Below, piece by piece: positions 23,420 to 34,301 of a stretch of DNA of 64,000 nucleotides (position 1 is the first letter of the stretch; every line of letters begins with the position of its first letter). Under the pieces are notes generated by a model. That model ran no database searches and was not told the origin of the DNA. It was given only the letters and a program-made list of their open reading frames with translations. The stretch is from Laguncularia racemosa (Eukaryota; Streptophyta; Magnoliopsida; Myrtales; Combretaceae), in assembly GCA_037954665.1 (NCBI GenBank), contig JBBMOL010000118.1:2356001-2420000 (forward strand), read 5' to 3'. The translations under genes were made by a program, and so were the position numbers.

Positions 23420-24799
23420 TCCTGTCGAGTCTAATTTTTGAATTCCCATTCCTAATCCGATCTAAACTAAACCCTATGCTCATCTAATCTATATCCTCGA
23501 CTTGGGTTAGGAATTTCGTTTGATTTTTGGAGTCGCCACCCAACTGTTGTTGGGAAAAAGTGAATTAAGACTAAAGGAGCGGATTAGTCTTAATTTGGAC
23601 TACTAGTCGTCGTTATTTCCTTTTCTCGTTTTTGTGAGAAGAAAAAAGGGAAAACCAAAGTTTCTAAGTCGGAGGCTAACCTATTAAAACCTGTACGGTT
23701 ACCACCTAATCTCCTAAAATTGTTTCATCTTTAGAAATGTGTTTCTTGTGTTAATTTTTAGTTATGTCTTGAATTTATTTCAGAAAAAAAGGATTTTTCA
23801 TTTATTTTATGGGTTGACCCGAATGGGTGCCTACGTACCTGCTATTCAGGATCAAACAAGTCGTAGTTCGCTTTTCTGAAAAAACTTTAGATTTGTTGGT
23901 GAATTTTTAATTTTGAAATTTCTTATGATTTATGTCTTAACATTTTTTGGAATTTTTCTAAAAATTTCTAAGCCTAAGCTTTGATTTTATTTTGAAAATG
24001 ATTTTTTTTTTGGAAAACATCAATTTTGGATTTATTTGAAGAAAAAGATTTTTCTAGGTGCTAAAACTTAATTTTTCTTCTATTTTATAATTTTTGAAAT
24101 TTTATTAATTAATTTTATGATTTTTGTGATTTTTTATAAGTTTTTGTGATTTTTATAAATTTTTGTAATTTTTATGCTAGAACATTTTATCCTAAGTTAT
24201 TATCTATCCTATTTTGAAATCTAAAGTTTTATTATTATTTTTCCTAATCTTTTTATTATTTTATTCTATTTTTTTTATTCTTTTATTTTTTTTTACATTT
24301 TATTTATTTTATTATTTTTTTACATTTTTCTTAATTCTAGAAAAATCTAATTTCTACATTTTTCCTATTTATTGAAAATAAAACAAAAACAAATAAATAA
24401 ATGACTAAACAAATAATAAATAATAAATAAAAATTCGGAATAAATAAATAAACCAAATAAATTAATTAAATAAAATAAAAAAATCCGAAAAGATCCGACT
24501 TACCTGGATCCGGGTCGTGCGCGGGTCGAATCGGGTCGGGTCGGGTCGGATCGGTCACGGCGGCGGGGTTGGCTCGTTCACGGCGTTCCGGCAGTCGTTT
24601 GCGGCGGGTGAAGTGTCGAATCCTAGCTTCTTGGGGTGCTGAATCCGATGGTGGTGGCGGCTTACTCCCAGAACGTCTCCTTGCGGGGCTCAACTCCGAT
24701 CGATGGTCGCGGCTCTAAGCTTCTTCGGCGTACTCCGATTTGCTCCTTCCTCTCTCTTTCTCTTCTTTTTTTTCGTCCCTGGCTTCCTCCTGTTCTCCT

Positions 24800-24809
24800 C
24801 TATTTATAG
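24800..24809 (-). promoter_or_regulatory. TATA box in right E4 LTR
   Basis: Minus strand CTATAAATAG, about 290 bases downstream of the G-box palindrome. This is the promoter copy that would have made the genomic RNA. Confidence 0.78.
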
Positions 24810-25091
24810 GCACTCGAACTCCTCTTGGATAAGCTCGAATCGGCCGATTTAGATAAACCAATATTTTTCCGTTTCTTAGATTCGATTTTATCCTGGCGAT
24901 TTGATGTTAATCTCTTGTGTTCCTTTGGTTTATCTGATGGATTTGGCCTTATCTTGACTTTAATCTAGAAGATTAAAAAGAAAACGGCCGATTTCGCCTT
25001 CGTCGGACTTCTGTCGGATTTTTTCCTCCGGTTGGGCTCGCGAAGAAGACGATCACGCGCGACGCGCGTGACTTCCCTCGGCCAATCACAT

Positions 25092-25107
25092 GCTGCCACG
25101 TGGCAGC
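25092..25107. promoter_or_regulatory. 16-base G-box palindrome in right E4 LTR
   Basis: Second perfect copy of GCTGCCACGTGGCAGC. The related solo LTR has only a worn form (GCCATGTGGCAGC near 35688-35700). Confidence 0.6.
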
Positions 25108-25138
25108 TCCAGGGAAAAGAACGAAAAAATTTTGCCGA

Positions 25139-25220
25139 GCGCCTGCGGGGGGATTCGAACTCGCGACCTTCAGCCTTCACACGGTTCCCATGCGCACACA
25201 CGAGCCAGCTGAGCTGGCCC
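25139..25220 (-). other. tRNA-like module in right E4 LTR
   Basis: A-box-like CAGCTCAGCTGG (25205-25216) and B-box GTTCGAATC (25152-25160) on the minus strand, 44 bases apart. It lies upstream of the G-box and TATA box, inside U3. Confidence 0.65.
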
Positions 25221-25491
25221 AATTTCCCGATTTTATTTACATCGCAAATTGTACATATGCGATGCAATTTTTTTATTTTTTTGTATTTTTTGAAATTTCA
25301 AAAATTTGTAAAAATTATTTATTATTCATTATTGCTATTTCTAAAATCATTTTTCAAAATTGAAGTGTTTTCCTATTTATTTTCATTTTTTGAATATTTT
25401 TATTATTTATGCTAAATTAAGGAAAAATTGAAAATTGATTATTATTGAAAATTATTGATTCCTAGGGCAAAAATGGGGTGTTTACAACAGG

Positions 25492-27691
25492 TGAACTAAC
25501 TTATAATCTGGAGATTGAGAAGACTCTAAAGAGGTTGCGACGAGAAGCTAGATCATCCCCTAGACTGAACTTAGCATCGGATTTGTCTTATTCATCCACT
25601 CCCGAGAGAACATTGCGAGAGTTGGCTGTGCCGGATGTGAATCAACAACCACTTTGTATTCACTACCCCGAAGTAGCCGTGGAATTCGAGTTAAAATCTG
25701 GGTTGATACATCTGCTACCCACCTTTCATGGTCTTGAGAATGAAGATCCTCATAAACATTTGAAAGAGTTTCATATAGTGTGTTCTAGTATGAGGCCGCA
25801 AGGAATAACCGACGATCAAATCAAGCTACGTGCTTTTCCATTTTCTTTAAGTACTAAAGCTAAAGATTGGTTGTTTTATTTGCCTCCAGGTTTTATAACC
25901 ACATGGACTGATATGGTGAGACTCTTCTTGGATAAATTCTTCCCCGCTTCCAGAGCCGCTGGTATAAGAAGAGAAATTTATGGTATCAAACAGAGGGACA
26001 CCGAGACTCTTCATGAGTATTGGGAGAGGTTCAAGCAACTGTGTGCAAGCTGCCCACAACATGGGATATCTGAACAACTCCTCATCCAATATTTTTACGA
26101 AGGCCTACTTCCGATGGAGAGGAAGATGATGGATGCTGCAAGTGGAGGCGCCATAGTAAACAAAACCCCTGGTCAAGCTAGGGAATTGATCTCCATTATG
26201 GCTGCCAATTCGCAACAATTTGGGTATAGGCATGATACATCTTCAAGGAAGGTAAATGAGGTAAGTGTTTCTAACCTTGAACATCAAATTTCTAACCTAA
26301 CCTCCCTTGTGCAGCAGCTAGCTCTTGGAAATACCTAGCAGGTGAAAGCTTGTGGAATTTGTGCTGCTCCTAATCATCCGACCGACATGTGCCCCACATT
26401 GCAAGATGACAACCATGAACACGCCAATGCTGTAGGCGGATTTCCAGGACAACTGCAGAGGAAGTATGATCCCTATTCAAATACTTACAATCCCGGATGG
26501 AGGGATCATCCTAACTTCCGATATGGCAATAACCCTCAACATTTCCAAAAATTCCAGCCTAAGCCATCACACCAAGTACCCCAAGCTCCTTCCACCTCAG
26601 GTATGTCTCTTGAGGACATTGTTAAGTCTCTTGCTGTTAATACAAAACAATTTCAGGAGGAAACAAAGCAAAGCATTCTAAACTTGGAGAATCAGGTAAG
26701 CCAACTTGCTTCTGCTGTCAATAGGTTAGAAACTCAAGGTAAGTTACCTTCTCAAACTATTACAAACCCGAAGCAAAGCGTTAATGCAATTACCTTGAGA
26801 AGTGGAACAGAATTGCAGGGATCAGATAAGAAAGGACATCCGTCTAATCTTGAGGAAGAGACCAAGAAAGAGATTTCGACTCCGAGCCAGCAGGGCAACT
26901 AGATTAGCAAGTCTCTAGTTGAGCCATCAAAGGTCACATTGATACCACCTCCTTTCCCCTCCAAATTGGCGAAATCCAAGAATGAAGCGGAAGAAAAAGA
27001 GATTCTGGAAACTTTTCGCAAAGTCGAGGTAAATATTCCTTTGCTTGATGCAATTAAGCAAATACCGTGCTATGCTAGATTTCTTAAAGACTTATGCACT
27101 AACAAAAGGAAGCTGAAAGGCAATGAAAAGATTAGTGTGAGTGAAAATGTTTCAGCTATTATTCAGAAGAAGCTTCCTCCTAAATGTAAGGATCCAGGTA
27201 TGTTCGCCATTCCTTGCAAAATAGGTAATCTTTGAATCGCTAAAGCCATGTGTGATCTAGGAGCTTCTATCAATGTCATGCCTTTGTTTGTTTATCAACG
27301 TTTAAATGTTGGTCCTTTGAAGGAAACGGGTGTTATTGTTCAACTTGCTGACGGGTCCAATGTTTATCCTAAGGGAGTTCTAAAGGATGTTTTAGTTCAA
27401 GTCAATGGGTTGGTTTTTCCTACTGATTTTTATGTGCTTGACATGGATGATAGTGATTCTCATACTTCATCACTGATATTATTAGGGCGACCATTCCTTA
27501 AGACATCCAAGACGAAAATTGATGTAAATGATGGTACCCTCACTATGGAATTTGATGGTGAAGTGATTAAATTTAACATTTATGATGCCATGAAACATCC
27601 TAGAGATATCTCTCCTGTTTTATTGCGGATATTATTAACCCATCACCACAGGCACCAAAGCTGGAATCAAAATCCTTATCCGAACATCTAG
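25492..27691 (+). pseudogene. E3 gag-protease, remainder after E4
   Basis: Continues the frame begun at 15415. The capsid part (25492-26338) has the Athila-type blocks LLPTFHGLENEDPHKHLKEF, LRAFPFSLSTKAKDWL, FLDKFFPASR and LHEYWERFKQL. A stop replaces a codon at 26336. The knuckle CGICAAPNHPTDMC follows at 26350-26391, then a coiled-coil-prone linker (26640-26740). After stops at 26900 and 27234 comes the aspartic protease (27248-27600) with MCDLGASINVMP, ADGS and ILLGRPFL. The DLGAS form is normal for Athila proteases. Only three stops interrupt 2.2 kb, so decay is mild. No RT follows. Confidence 0.88.
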
Positions 27692-29081
27692 CCAGGAACG
27701 TCTAGCCAAAGACGTTAAAGAAAGGCGCTTCATGGGAGGCAACCCATGTCAAAAAAAAAAAAAAATTCAAATTTTAGTTTTGTTTTGCTTTTGTTTTAGT
27801 TTAGTTTTGTTTTGATTTTCGTGTAGTTTTGAACTCTTTGGATCAGCTACAGCAAGAATACACATAATCAGATGACACTTTCCAGAGCTTAAGGGGAGAA
27901 CTCCAATACCAGGGAAGTACCAGTATTTCCTTTCTCTTATCCTCTAATGTTCCTTGAGTTGTTAATTCCTGTTCAATTGTGCTGAATTAGAAACAGTGAG
28001 GACACTGTTCAAGCTAAGTGTGGGGGAGAGGATAATAAAATATAGAGAATAGAGAATTGATCCCTACTTTGAATGTTTTGTCCTTAAGCAATTTTAAGCC
28101 AAATTTTTTCAAAATTATCATGAAATCTGGAGATTGTACTAAATGTTGTAATAAGCATCTACAAAATGTGAAATTGACTTGTTCAAATGCTTTACTCACC
28201 CACTGTTGTGATTAGAATACTTGGTTAAAATTAAGTAGTGAAATCTTTAAGAAACAAATTTACCTTGTATTTAGCTTTAGAATTGGAAGTCTAAGAGTAG
28301 GTCGAGTCCTTGAGTGAAAAATAAACAAGTTTACTTCTAGGTTATATTAGTTACTATATACTCTTTGAAGTTGTTTGTAAAGCAATCATAACACTTAAAA
28401 AAAAAAAAAGAAGAAGAAGAAAGAATCAAGCATAGCCATTACTCCAATGATTCAAGTAATTGAGTTAAGAGTATTCAAACTTGAATGTTAGAGTGAGGAA
28501 GAGTCTGTAGGGGTATCTCAAAACCCGGTTACTTGAGTGATGAGCTCGGGATGTGCCGACTCAATGAACTCACTATAACGATAAGAGAGAAAAGGCGAAA
28601 GTTCATGAAAAGAAGCGGGCAAAAACCCGTCAAAATAGATGCTTGAATAGATCAAAAGAACATGAATGTAAACATTCATTGAATAAAACAAGACGTATAA
28701 AAGGGAAAATATCTAGCAAAGAGCTTATACCATATGCTTTTACTTTATACTGCAAGGATTATATGCTAATATCCAATGAAGTTTAATTGGGTGTTTTTCC
28801 TTAGTGGATTAAGTATTTACTTTTGGAATAAAAATTCTTTTGCTAAACATGAGGATTAAAGTTTGTTTTGTTTAGATTAGCTATTAAATTTTGTCCATGG
28901 TAATTTGATCACAGGAAACCAGTTTGGTTGAAGTAGTAGACATTAAAATTACAAGTCATGAATTACAAATGAATAGATGCCTGGAATGATGAAAAGAAAG
29001 TTTGTATAATCTATGACAGATTTCTCAATTGATTTGATTCAATTGCTTGAGGACAAGCAAGAGTTTAAGTGTGAGGGAATT
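27692..29081 (+). other. E3 3' noncoding region and polypurine tract
   Basis: Begins with GGAGGCAACCCATG, sequence that normally follows Athila integrase, and includes AAGTGTGGGGGAGAGG at 28016-28031. It ends with AAGTGTGAGGGAATT just before the 3' LTR, the likely polypurine tract. No env-like or other frame is supported. Confidence 0.7.
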
Positions 29082-30730
29082 TGATAGAGCCATTTTATAC
29101 TTAATCTTTATAGTATAAATTGTGTTAATTCATTATTGATTTTATAGAAATCATAAGGAAATGGTACTTAATTCTATTATGGTGATAAATCAGGTTAAAT
29201 GGAGTCAAGGATGCTAATTCAAGTAAATTAGAGAAGTCATCTACAACTTGGATCAAGACAAGGAGTCACACCACCGGAGGAAAGCACATGAGCAAGTATC
29301 TGTCTAGAAGGGGGCACTGTTTGAGATCTGGCCATGTGGTAAACCGTGCTACACACTGCAAGAGAAAGATAGACATGGCTTAGGGCACGGCCGTGGTGGC
29401 AGCCGTGGGAGAAACCGTGCTTGGAGCCGTGGTGGAAGCTAGACGTGCCAACGAGAAGAAATTGTGGAACTTTGACAGAGGATGGCACGGCCTAGGATCT
29501 AGCCGTGGTGTAGATCGTGCTACACACTGGACAAGGATGAAGAGCTTGTAGATCATGCACAGAGGAAGGCACGGTTGAAAATCTAGTCGTAGGTGGAGCC
29601 GTGGTACACACTGGACACGGAAGATGATACGTGAATTATGCACAGAAGAAGGCACGGCTTGACCCACGGCCGTGTGGTAGGGCGTGCCAGGCATACGAAG
29701 ATTCACTTCTTGAAATCTACTTGGAAAAGGAAAGATATTTTCGTATCTTGCTAGCAAAAGATCACATGCCATCCCTCTAACAATATAAATAGAACCAACC
29801 CTAGAGGGTGAGGGCAACTTTTTAATCTTTAATCTGGAATCTTTGGATCTTGAAGAACCTTGGACCATCTTGGAGGCAGAGCAGGCAACCGGGTTCATCA
29901 TGTCTTTACTTTTTATTTTTGTTTTGTTGATGAACATGAGTAGCTAAGCTACTTTTCTAGCCAAAGGGTCATAGATGTTTAATTCTCCACGAATTGTGAG
30001 GTCTAATTGACTTGTATTTATTCTATTCTTTGTTTTTGGATATTCATATATCTTCTGATCGTTTTGTCATTATTATCTTTGTTGATTGGTATGAATTAGA
30101 GCTCTTCTACTCAATTAGCAAGTTAATATATTGTCAACTAGCACGTCAAATCCGTAATTGTTTGATTGTTCTAGTCTTAGTGACACAATAACATGTTTGG
30201 TTATAAAAGAGATGATCGAATTCATGTTATGGAGGTGTATGATCATGTTTAAATAGGTTATCTTATAATCTACTGGCATGAATTGGTGGTCTCTTTAGTT
30301 TTTAATGCTATTGGTAGATTAAATCTTAAGCGCTTGTTTGGGGTTGTCTAATCGATAAGAGAAATAATCAAAGAGCTTCTCTTGGTTATCGAGGAAATAC
30401 GGAGAGATAGGTTGTTAGAGCTTGTTAATAACCATAACCAGTTTATCTAGGAATAAGAATAGAAAACATTTGCATCGATGATCAATTCCTAGAATTAAAC
30501 TATCTTGATTCCTTTGGCTAGGCTTTTATCAATATATGATTCTATTATCTTGTTTCGACTTTATTTTGATTCACAAATAAAACCCCCCCTCGTTTTCTTT
30601 TCCTCTTTATGTCCTTTGAATAGAAATATCTTTAACCAATCCCTATGGATTCGACCCTACTCACCACTATATGCAAATCATATAATTGTCTAGGAGTAGG
30701 TTTTATTTTTGTTGGATTCGACACCCATCA
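29082..30730 (+). repeat. E3 3' LTR
   Basis: 1649 bases, closely matching the 5' copy. It keeps the TATA box ATATAAATAG near 29783 and CACGGCCGTG at 29386 and 29665. Long minus-strand open frames across it arise from the CCGTGG-rich sequence and are not genes. Confidence 0.93.
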
Positions 30731-32110
30731 TATAGCGAATTGAATACGAATGTTGTCTCACCAAGACTGTGAGTACTAATACTGACTTATACTCTATTGT
30801 CTAATTGGCAAATTTTAAGAAATTAATTAGACTAAAAATCTAAAACTAGCTACTAATTAATTAACTAGGAAACTCAATTAAAAACTAGAAGAGCAAAACA
30901 ATTAGAGACTAGCTCCAAGAATGCAATATAAGTATCTAAACATTGCTTCCCCTAGGATTTCTCATGTGGCATCAACAAAAAAATTATCGAATTCCATCTT
31001 TAATTTCATTGATCAAGAGAATTCTTAAATTAAGTCGACAATTTTCTCAAAGCTATTAACCCTAATCTTAAGAATACCTATTGGAATCTCTTTCTATTAA
31101 CATATTTCAAGACTGCATTAAAGAACAATGAATGGTCTCAAAAGATTAATTTAACTCTTAAAGAATTATTTAACTTAACTCTAAGATTGCATAGAATTCC
31201 CTTTAATTATGCTTAGATCTAATTACACATTGAATTTCTCAATTATCATGCATAATATCAACTAATTAAATCAATACCCTAGAAATATCAATTTAATCAA
31301 TTCAAGTACAAATAATTGAACCAAGAAGTCAAAGACTTGATTGAAATTGAAAGATAAAAATCAATGACATGATAACTGTGGGATCTACACGTCTAAATAC
31401 CACAAAATTAAGCTCTAGTCATGGTGATTGTAGAATCCTTCAATAATGTAAAAGAGTACATTGGTAAAAGAGTCAGAGAGAAAATCTCAATCTTGAAGTG
31501 TAAAAACTACTCTCTTTTGTTTTCTAAAACCCTAGAGCCTCCAAAATTCATGTGTCAATGATATAAGCTTAGGTCTCCTCTTTCCTTTATATAGTAGACG
31601 TCAAAAACCTTGGAATTAATGTCAACACAACCTACCAATACAGTCGTGCTTTAGGCCATGTCTAATCTCAAGTTTTCAAACTTGATTTGGAAAGTGGGAA
31701 CTAAAATTAACACGACCTAAACATGGTTAGGTCTAGCGACACATGTCTACTAACATGCCCTAATCAACATAATCATGGCTAGTACTTCAATTTATGCCAA
31801 GATGTACACAAACATTAAATATGGTTATGTCTTGCCCTCATGTATCTCATCTAGAAATTTTTCAAAATCTACTAATTCAATCATGTCTTGACATGATCAT
31901 ATCTAACGACCATTTCAACCTTTCAAAGCACATAATTTCTTTGTTTCAGGTGTGAATTAAGTAAAATTTGATTTATTTTCTTCTTTTTCATCTCAATAAC
32001 TTGTCAAATCCTAAAATCAAAATATACTCAATTAGTATCAAATTCTTTTAAAATATACCAAAATTCTAGGGAAATATTATAAAACTTTATAAATACATAA
32101 CTAATTAAAC
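30731..32110 (-). repeat. Solo LTR inside E7 integrase, main part
   Basis: Reading the minus strand, it starts at TGATAGGTGTTTAATTAG beside the integrase word VVDYFTKWVEAS. It has a TATA box (CTATATAAAG, 31585-31594), a leader-like stretch, and runs to 30731, where E3 splits it from 13680-13714. Opening and closing words resemble Athila/Tat LTRs. No internal domain of its own is present, so it is a solo LTR left by recombination. Exact ends and target duplication are uncertain. Confidence 0.65.
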
Positions 32111-32115
32111 ACCTA

Positions 32116-32900
32116 TCAAAGATGCTTCAACCCATTTGGTAAAATAATCTACAACCACCAAGATGAACCTATGCCAATTCAATTCTTTCGAAGCTATTTG
32201 ACCAATCATATTTATGCCCTACATTGAAAAGGGCTAAGAGGCTAACAACACATGTAACTCTTGAGGCAAAGCATTGATCTTGTTTGCATATATCTAATAC
32301 AAATGGCAATGCCTAACGTGTTAGATATAATCCACCTCCATATAGTCATTAAAAAAAAACCATCCTTATGATTTTCCAAGCTAACATATCGATTCATGTG
32401 TGGTCTACAAACTCCATGTACCTCTTTCATTAGGGTATCCACTTCATCTTTGTTGATGCATCTTAGTAAGGTGGTATCAAAGGATCTTTTGTATAATGTG
32501 GACCCGCTAAGTAAAAAATGGGCAGCCAACTTCCTCAATGCTTTTTGGTCTTTCTTATTTATGCTTTCAGGGTATTTACCATTTTATAGGAATATTTTGA
32601 TGTCGTGGTACCGAGGCTTTTTATCTTAAGCCTTTTCTATCACCAAGTAGAAGACCAGTTTCTTTTCAATCTCAATCTTTAAGGGTTGAATTTCTATTTC
32701 ATCTAAGACTTGAATCACGGATGCTAGCATTGCTAGAGCATCAATGAATTGGCTTTGATTTCTAGGTACATACACTAAAGAGACCTTTTTGAACCTTTCA
32801 ACTAGTTCAACAATGTGTTGATGATATGGTACTAACTTATTGTCTCTAATCTTCCATCCTTCCAAAGTGTAGAGAATGATCAAAGAAGAGTCTCCATATA
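32116..32900 (-). pseudogene. E7 RNase H and first half of integrase
   Basis: The minus strand first gives the end of a Tat-type RNase H (about 32900-32640: YGDSSLIIL, LVPYHQHIVELVERF, VYVPRNQSQFIDALAMLAS). It then gives the integrase finger region (32540-32300: LLRCINKDEVDTLMKEVHG, an H...H and worn C..C part). The start of the catalytic core follows (32210-32116: INMIGQIASKELNWHRFILV, VVDYFTKWVEAS). Stops and a local frame change are present. The core continues at 13690 beyond the insertions. Confidence 0.85.
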
Positions 32901-32999
32901 CCTCTAATCATTGGATACCTATATCTATATCATCTTAATTTGGTTATACCCTAAAAAAGTAGTCCAAGAAAGAGAAAAGGCAGTTCCCAACAATATTAT

Positions 33000-34301
33000 C
33001 TACCAAGACATTGAAAAACAGTTAAGGGAAGTTATCCTTAGGCATTCCCTGATTGAATCCCTGAAATCAACACAAACCCAAACTTTTCCATTTTTCTTAA
33101 AGGCTAATAGTACGTTGCCACCCACTTCAGGCACTATAATACTTCAATGAATCCAACTTCCAATAACTTCTTTATCTTTTCCTTGATTTTTAACAAGATA
33201 TCAAGTTAAAACCACCTAAGCTTTTTCTTTTTCAGTTTGATGTTTTCCTTAGTGGGCAACTTATGAACCACTATCTATGGCTCAAGCCTTGGCATGTTCT
33301 CATATGACCATGCAAATACATCAAGGTATTCGGATAGCAACTACGACAGCTCTATCCTCTAACTTTCTAATAAACCACCCCTAATTTTTAGGTTCTTAGG
33401 GCTTTCATTCATACTTAGTTCGCCACAATAATTGATTCATCAATGACCATCCTACCCTACTCAAATTGATGCCAACTCTCTTGAATCTCATTTGATCTTT
33501 CAACATCATCTCCATTAGCCAACCTAGTAAAGCCGAAGGTGATATTGGCATTTTACTCATTTATGAGCGAGAGATATCCTCCACATTCATCAGTTTCATT
33601 CGATTTGAGGAATAATGTAAATGGGAAAGAAAATAAATAAAAACTAGGAGGAGATGCAAAATGAAAAGAAAAACTAGGGAATTTTATTCATATTAAATGA
33701 GATAAACATTTATTGCCTCCTAAAACTAAAGCTAGACTAAATTTGAGCTAACTAAAATAATAAAAGTGAACTAAATTGTCCATATGATCCTATCTCTATT
33801 CTAAAGAGACATATTGCTAATGAGCTACACTAAAAACCAATTATTTAATTTGTCATTGATAAGGTTGCTAAATCTCTCTTCTACAGTGCTAACGGTGCAT
33901 CATTAGCCGAATAAGCCAATCAACTCAAATGGTTCTGGTTGCTAAACATAAGCTGGTGCTGGGAATGTATCAATGATGTCTAGAAACTACATGTGAGTAT
34001 AGCATAGCCTTTTGCCTCTTTATCCTTTCATCTTCTACTTCATCTCTCAAATATTTTGCTGAGTGGGTTTGTAACTTAACCCAAATGTACCGATCTATGA
34101 CTTTTGTTGTAATTGAGCCAAAACTACATCTTCATTTGAGTCTAGTGTCACTCCTTTGGCTTCATTAACCATGCAAACTTCATCGAATATCTGTAACCTT
34201 AGCTCTGCTAACTCCTTACTTTTAATATATGGGATAGTTGTCTCCCAGCATATAGCATAATCCTGTTCTCCTAACACTGTTATAACCTAGCCATTAGCTA
34301 T
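33000..34301 (-). pseudogene. E7 protease-RT linker and partial RT
   Basis: In minus-strand order: a linker frame (34277-34095, starting LGEQDYAICWETTIPY), a poorly kept acidic region with EIQESWHQFE near 33490, then SEYLDVFAWSYENMPRLEP at about 33345-33290 and HKLPTKENIKLKKKKLRWF. This leads into the RT front (WVATYY, EKFGFV, near 33120-33050). The rest of RT, including the expected catalytic box, is not found before RNase H, so it was deleted. The same wording recurs intact in order in E8 at 47.93-48.4 kb. Confidence 0.75.

Larger units (their letters stand above)
15438..25486 (-). mobile_element. E4: non-autonomous Ogre/Tat-like element with one ORF
   Basis: About 10.05 kb, bounded by LTRs of 2091 and 2064 bases and a perfect ACAGG duplication (15433-15437 and 25487-25491). 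Orientation is minus: the primer-binding site abuts the right LTR, the polypurine tract abuts the left LTR, the TATA box reads correctly on the minus strand, and the only long ORF is on that strand. The interior encodes one protein of unknown function, a 2-kb noncoding stretch and two tandem arrays. No gag, protease, RT, RNase H or integrase was found on either strand, so it must have depended on a partner. The LTR is related to the solo LTR at 34302-36034 and, more distantly, to the E7 LTR. Confidence 0.9.
23423..25486 (-). repeat. E4 LTR, right (5' LTR on the minus strand)
   Basis: 2064 bases, TGTCGAGTCTAA to GGGGTGTTTACA on the plus strand. Same internal order as the left LTR; it would drive transcription toward lower coordinates. 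Confidence 0.92.
13715..30730 (+). mobile_element. E3: Athila-like gag-protease element without RT or integrase
   Basis: LTRs of equal length (1649 bases each) start TGATAGAGCC and end GACACCCATCA. They are flanked by a perfect TATAG duplication (13710-13714 and 30731-30735). The primer-binding site is of the Asp-tRNA type used by Athila and relatives. Without the nested E4 the element is about 7 kb. The interior holds gag and protease only. Sequence typical of the region after Athila integrase (GGAGGCAACCCATG, then GTGTGGGGGAG) follows the protease directly, so pol has been lost by deletion. Near-identical LTRs make E3 fairly young. Confidence 0.93.

Noticed and set aside
25100..25363. Plus-strand frames in both E4 LTRs (17142-17405, 25100-25363) with the same N-terminus
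   Set aside because: They read the antisense of the tRNA-like module and the following AT-rich U3, opposite to E4 transcription. One copy differs by stops and no domain is present.
25478..25500. gag start inside the E4 LTR
   Set aside because: The frame begins at a GTG in the E4 LTR end. The real start is the ATG at 15415, upstream of E4, which shares frame across the target duplication.
29380..29937. Long minus-strand open frame (185 codons) in the E3 3' LTR, and its counterpart at 14160-14570
   Set aside because: It lies antisense in an LTR whose sense features (TATA, ends) are clear, is not kept whole in both copies and has no recognisable domain.
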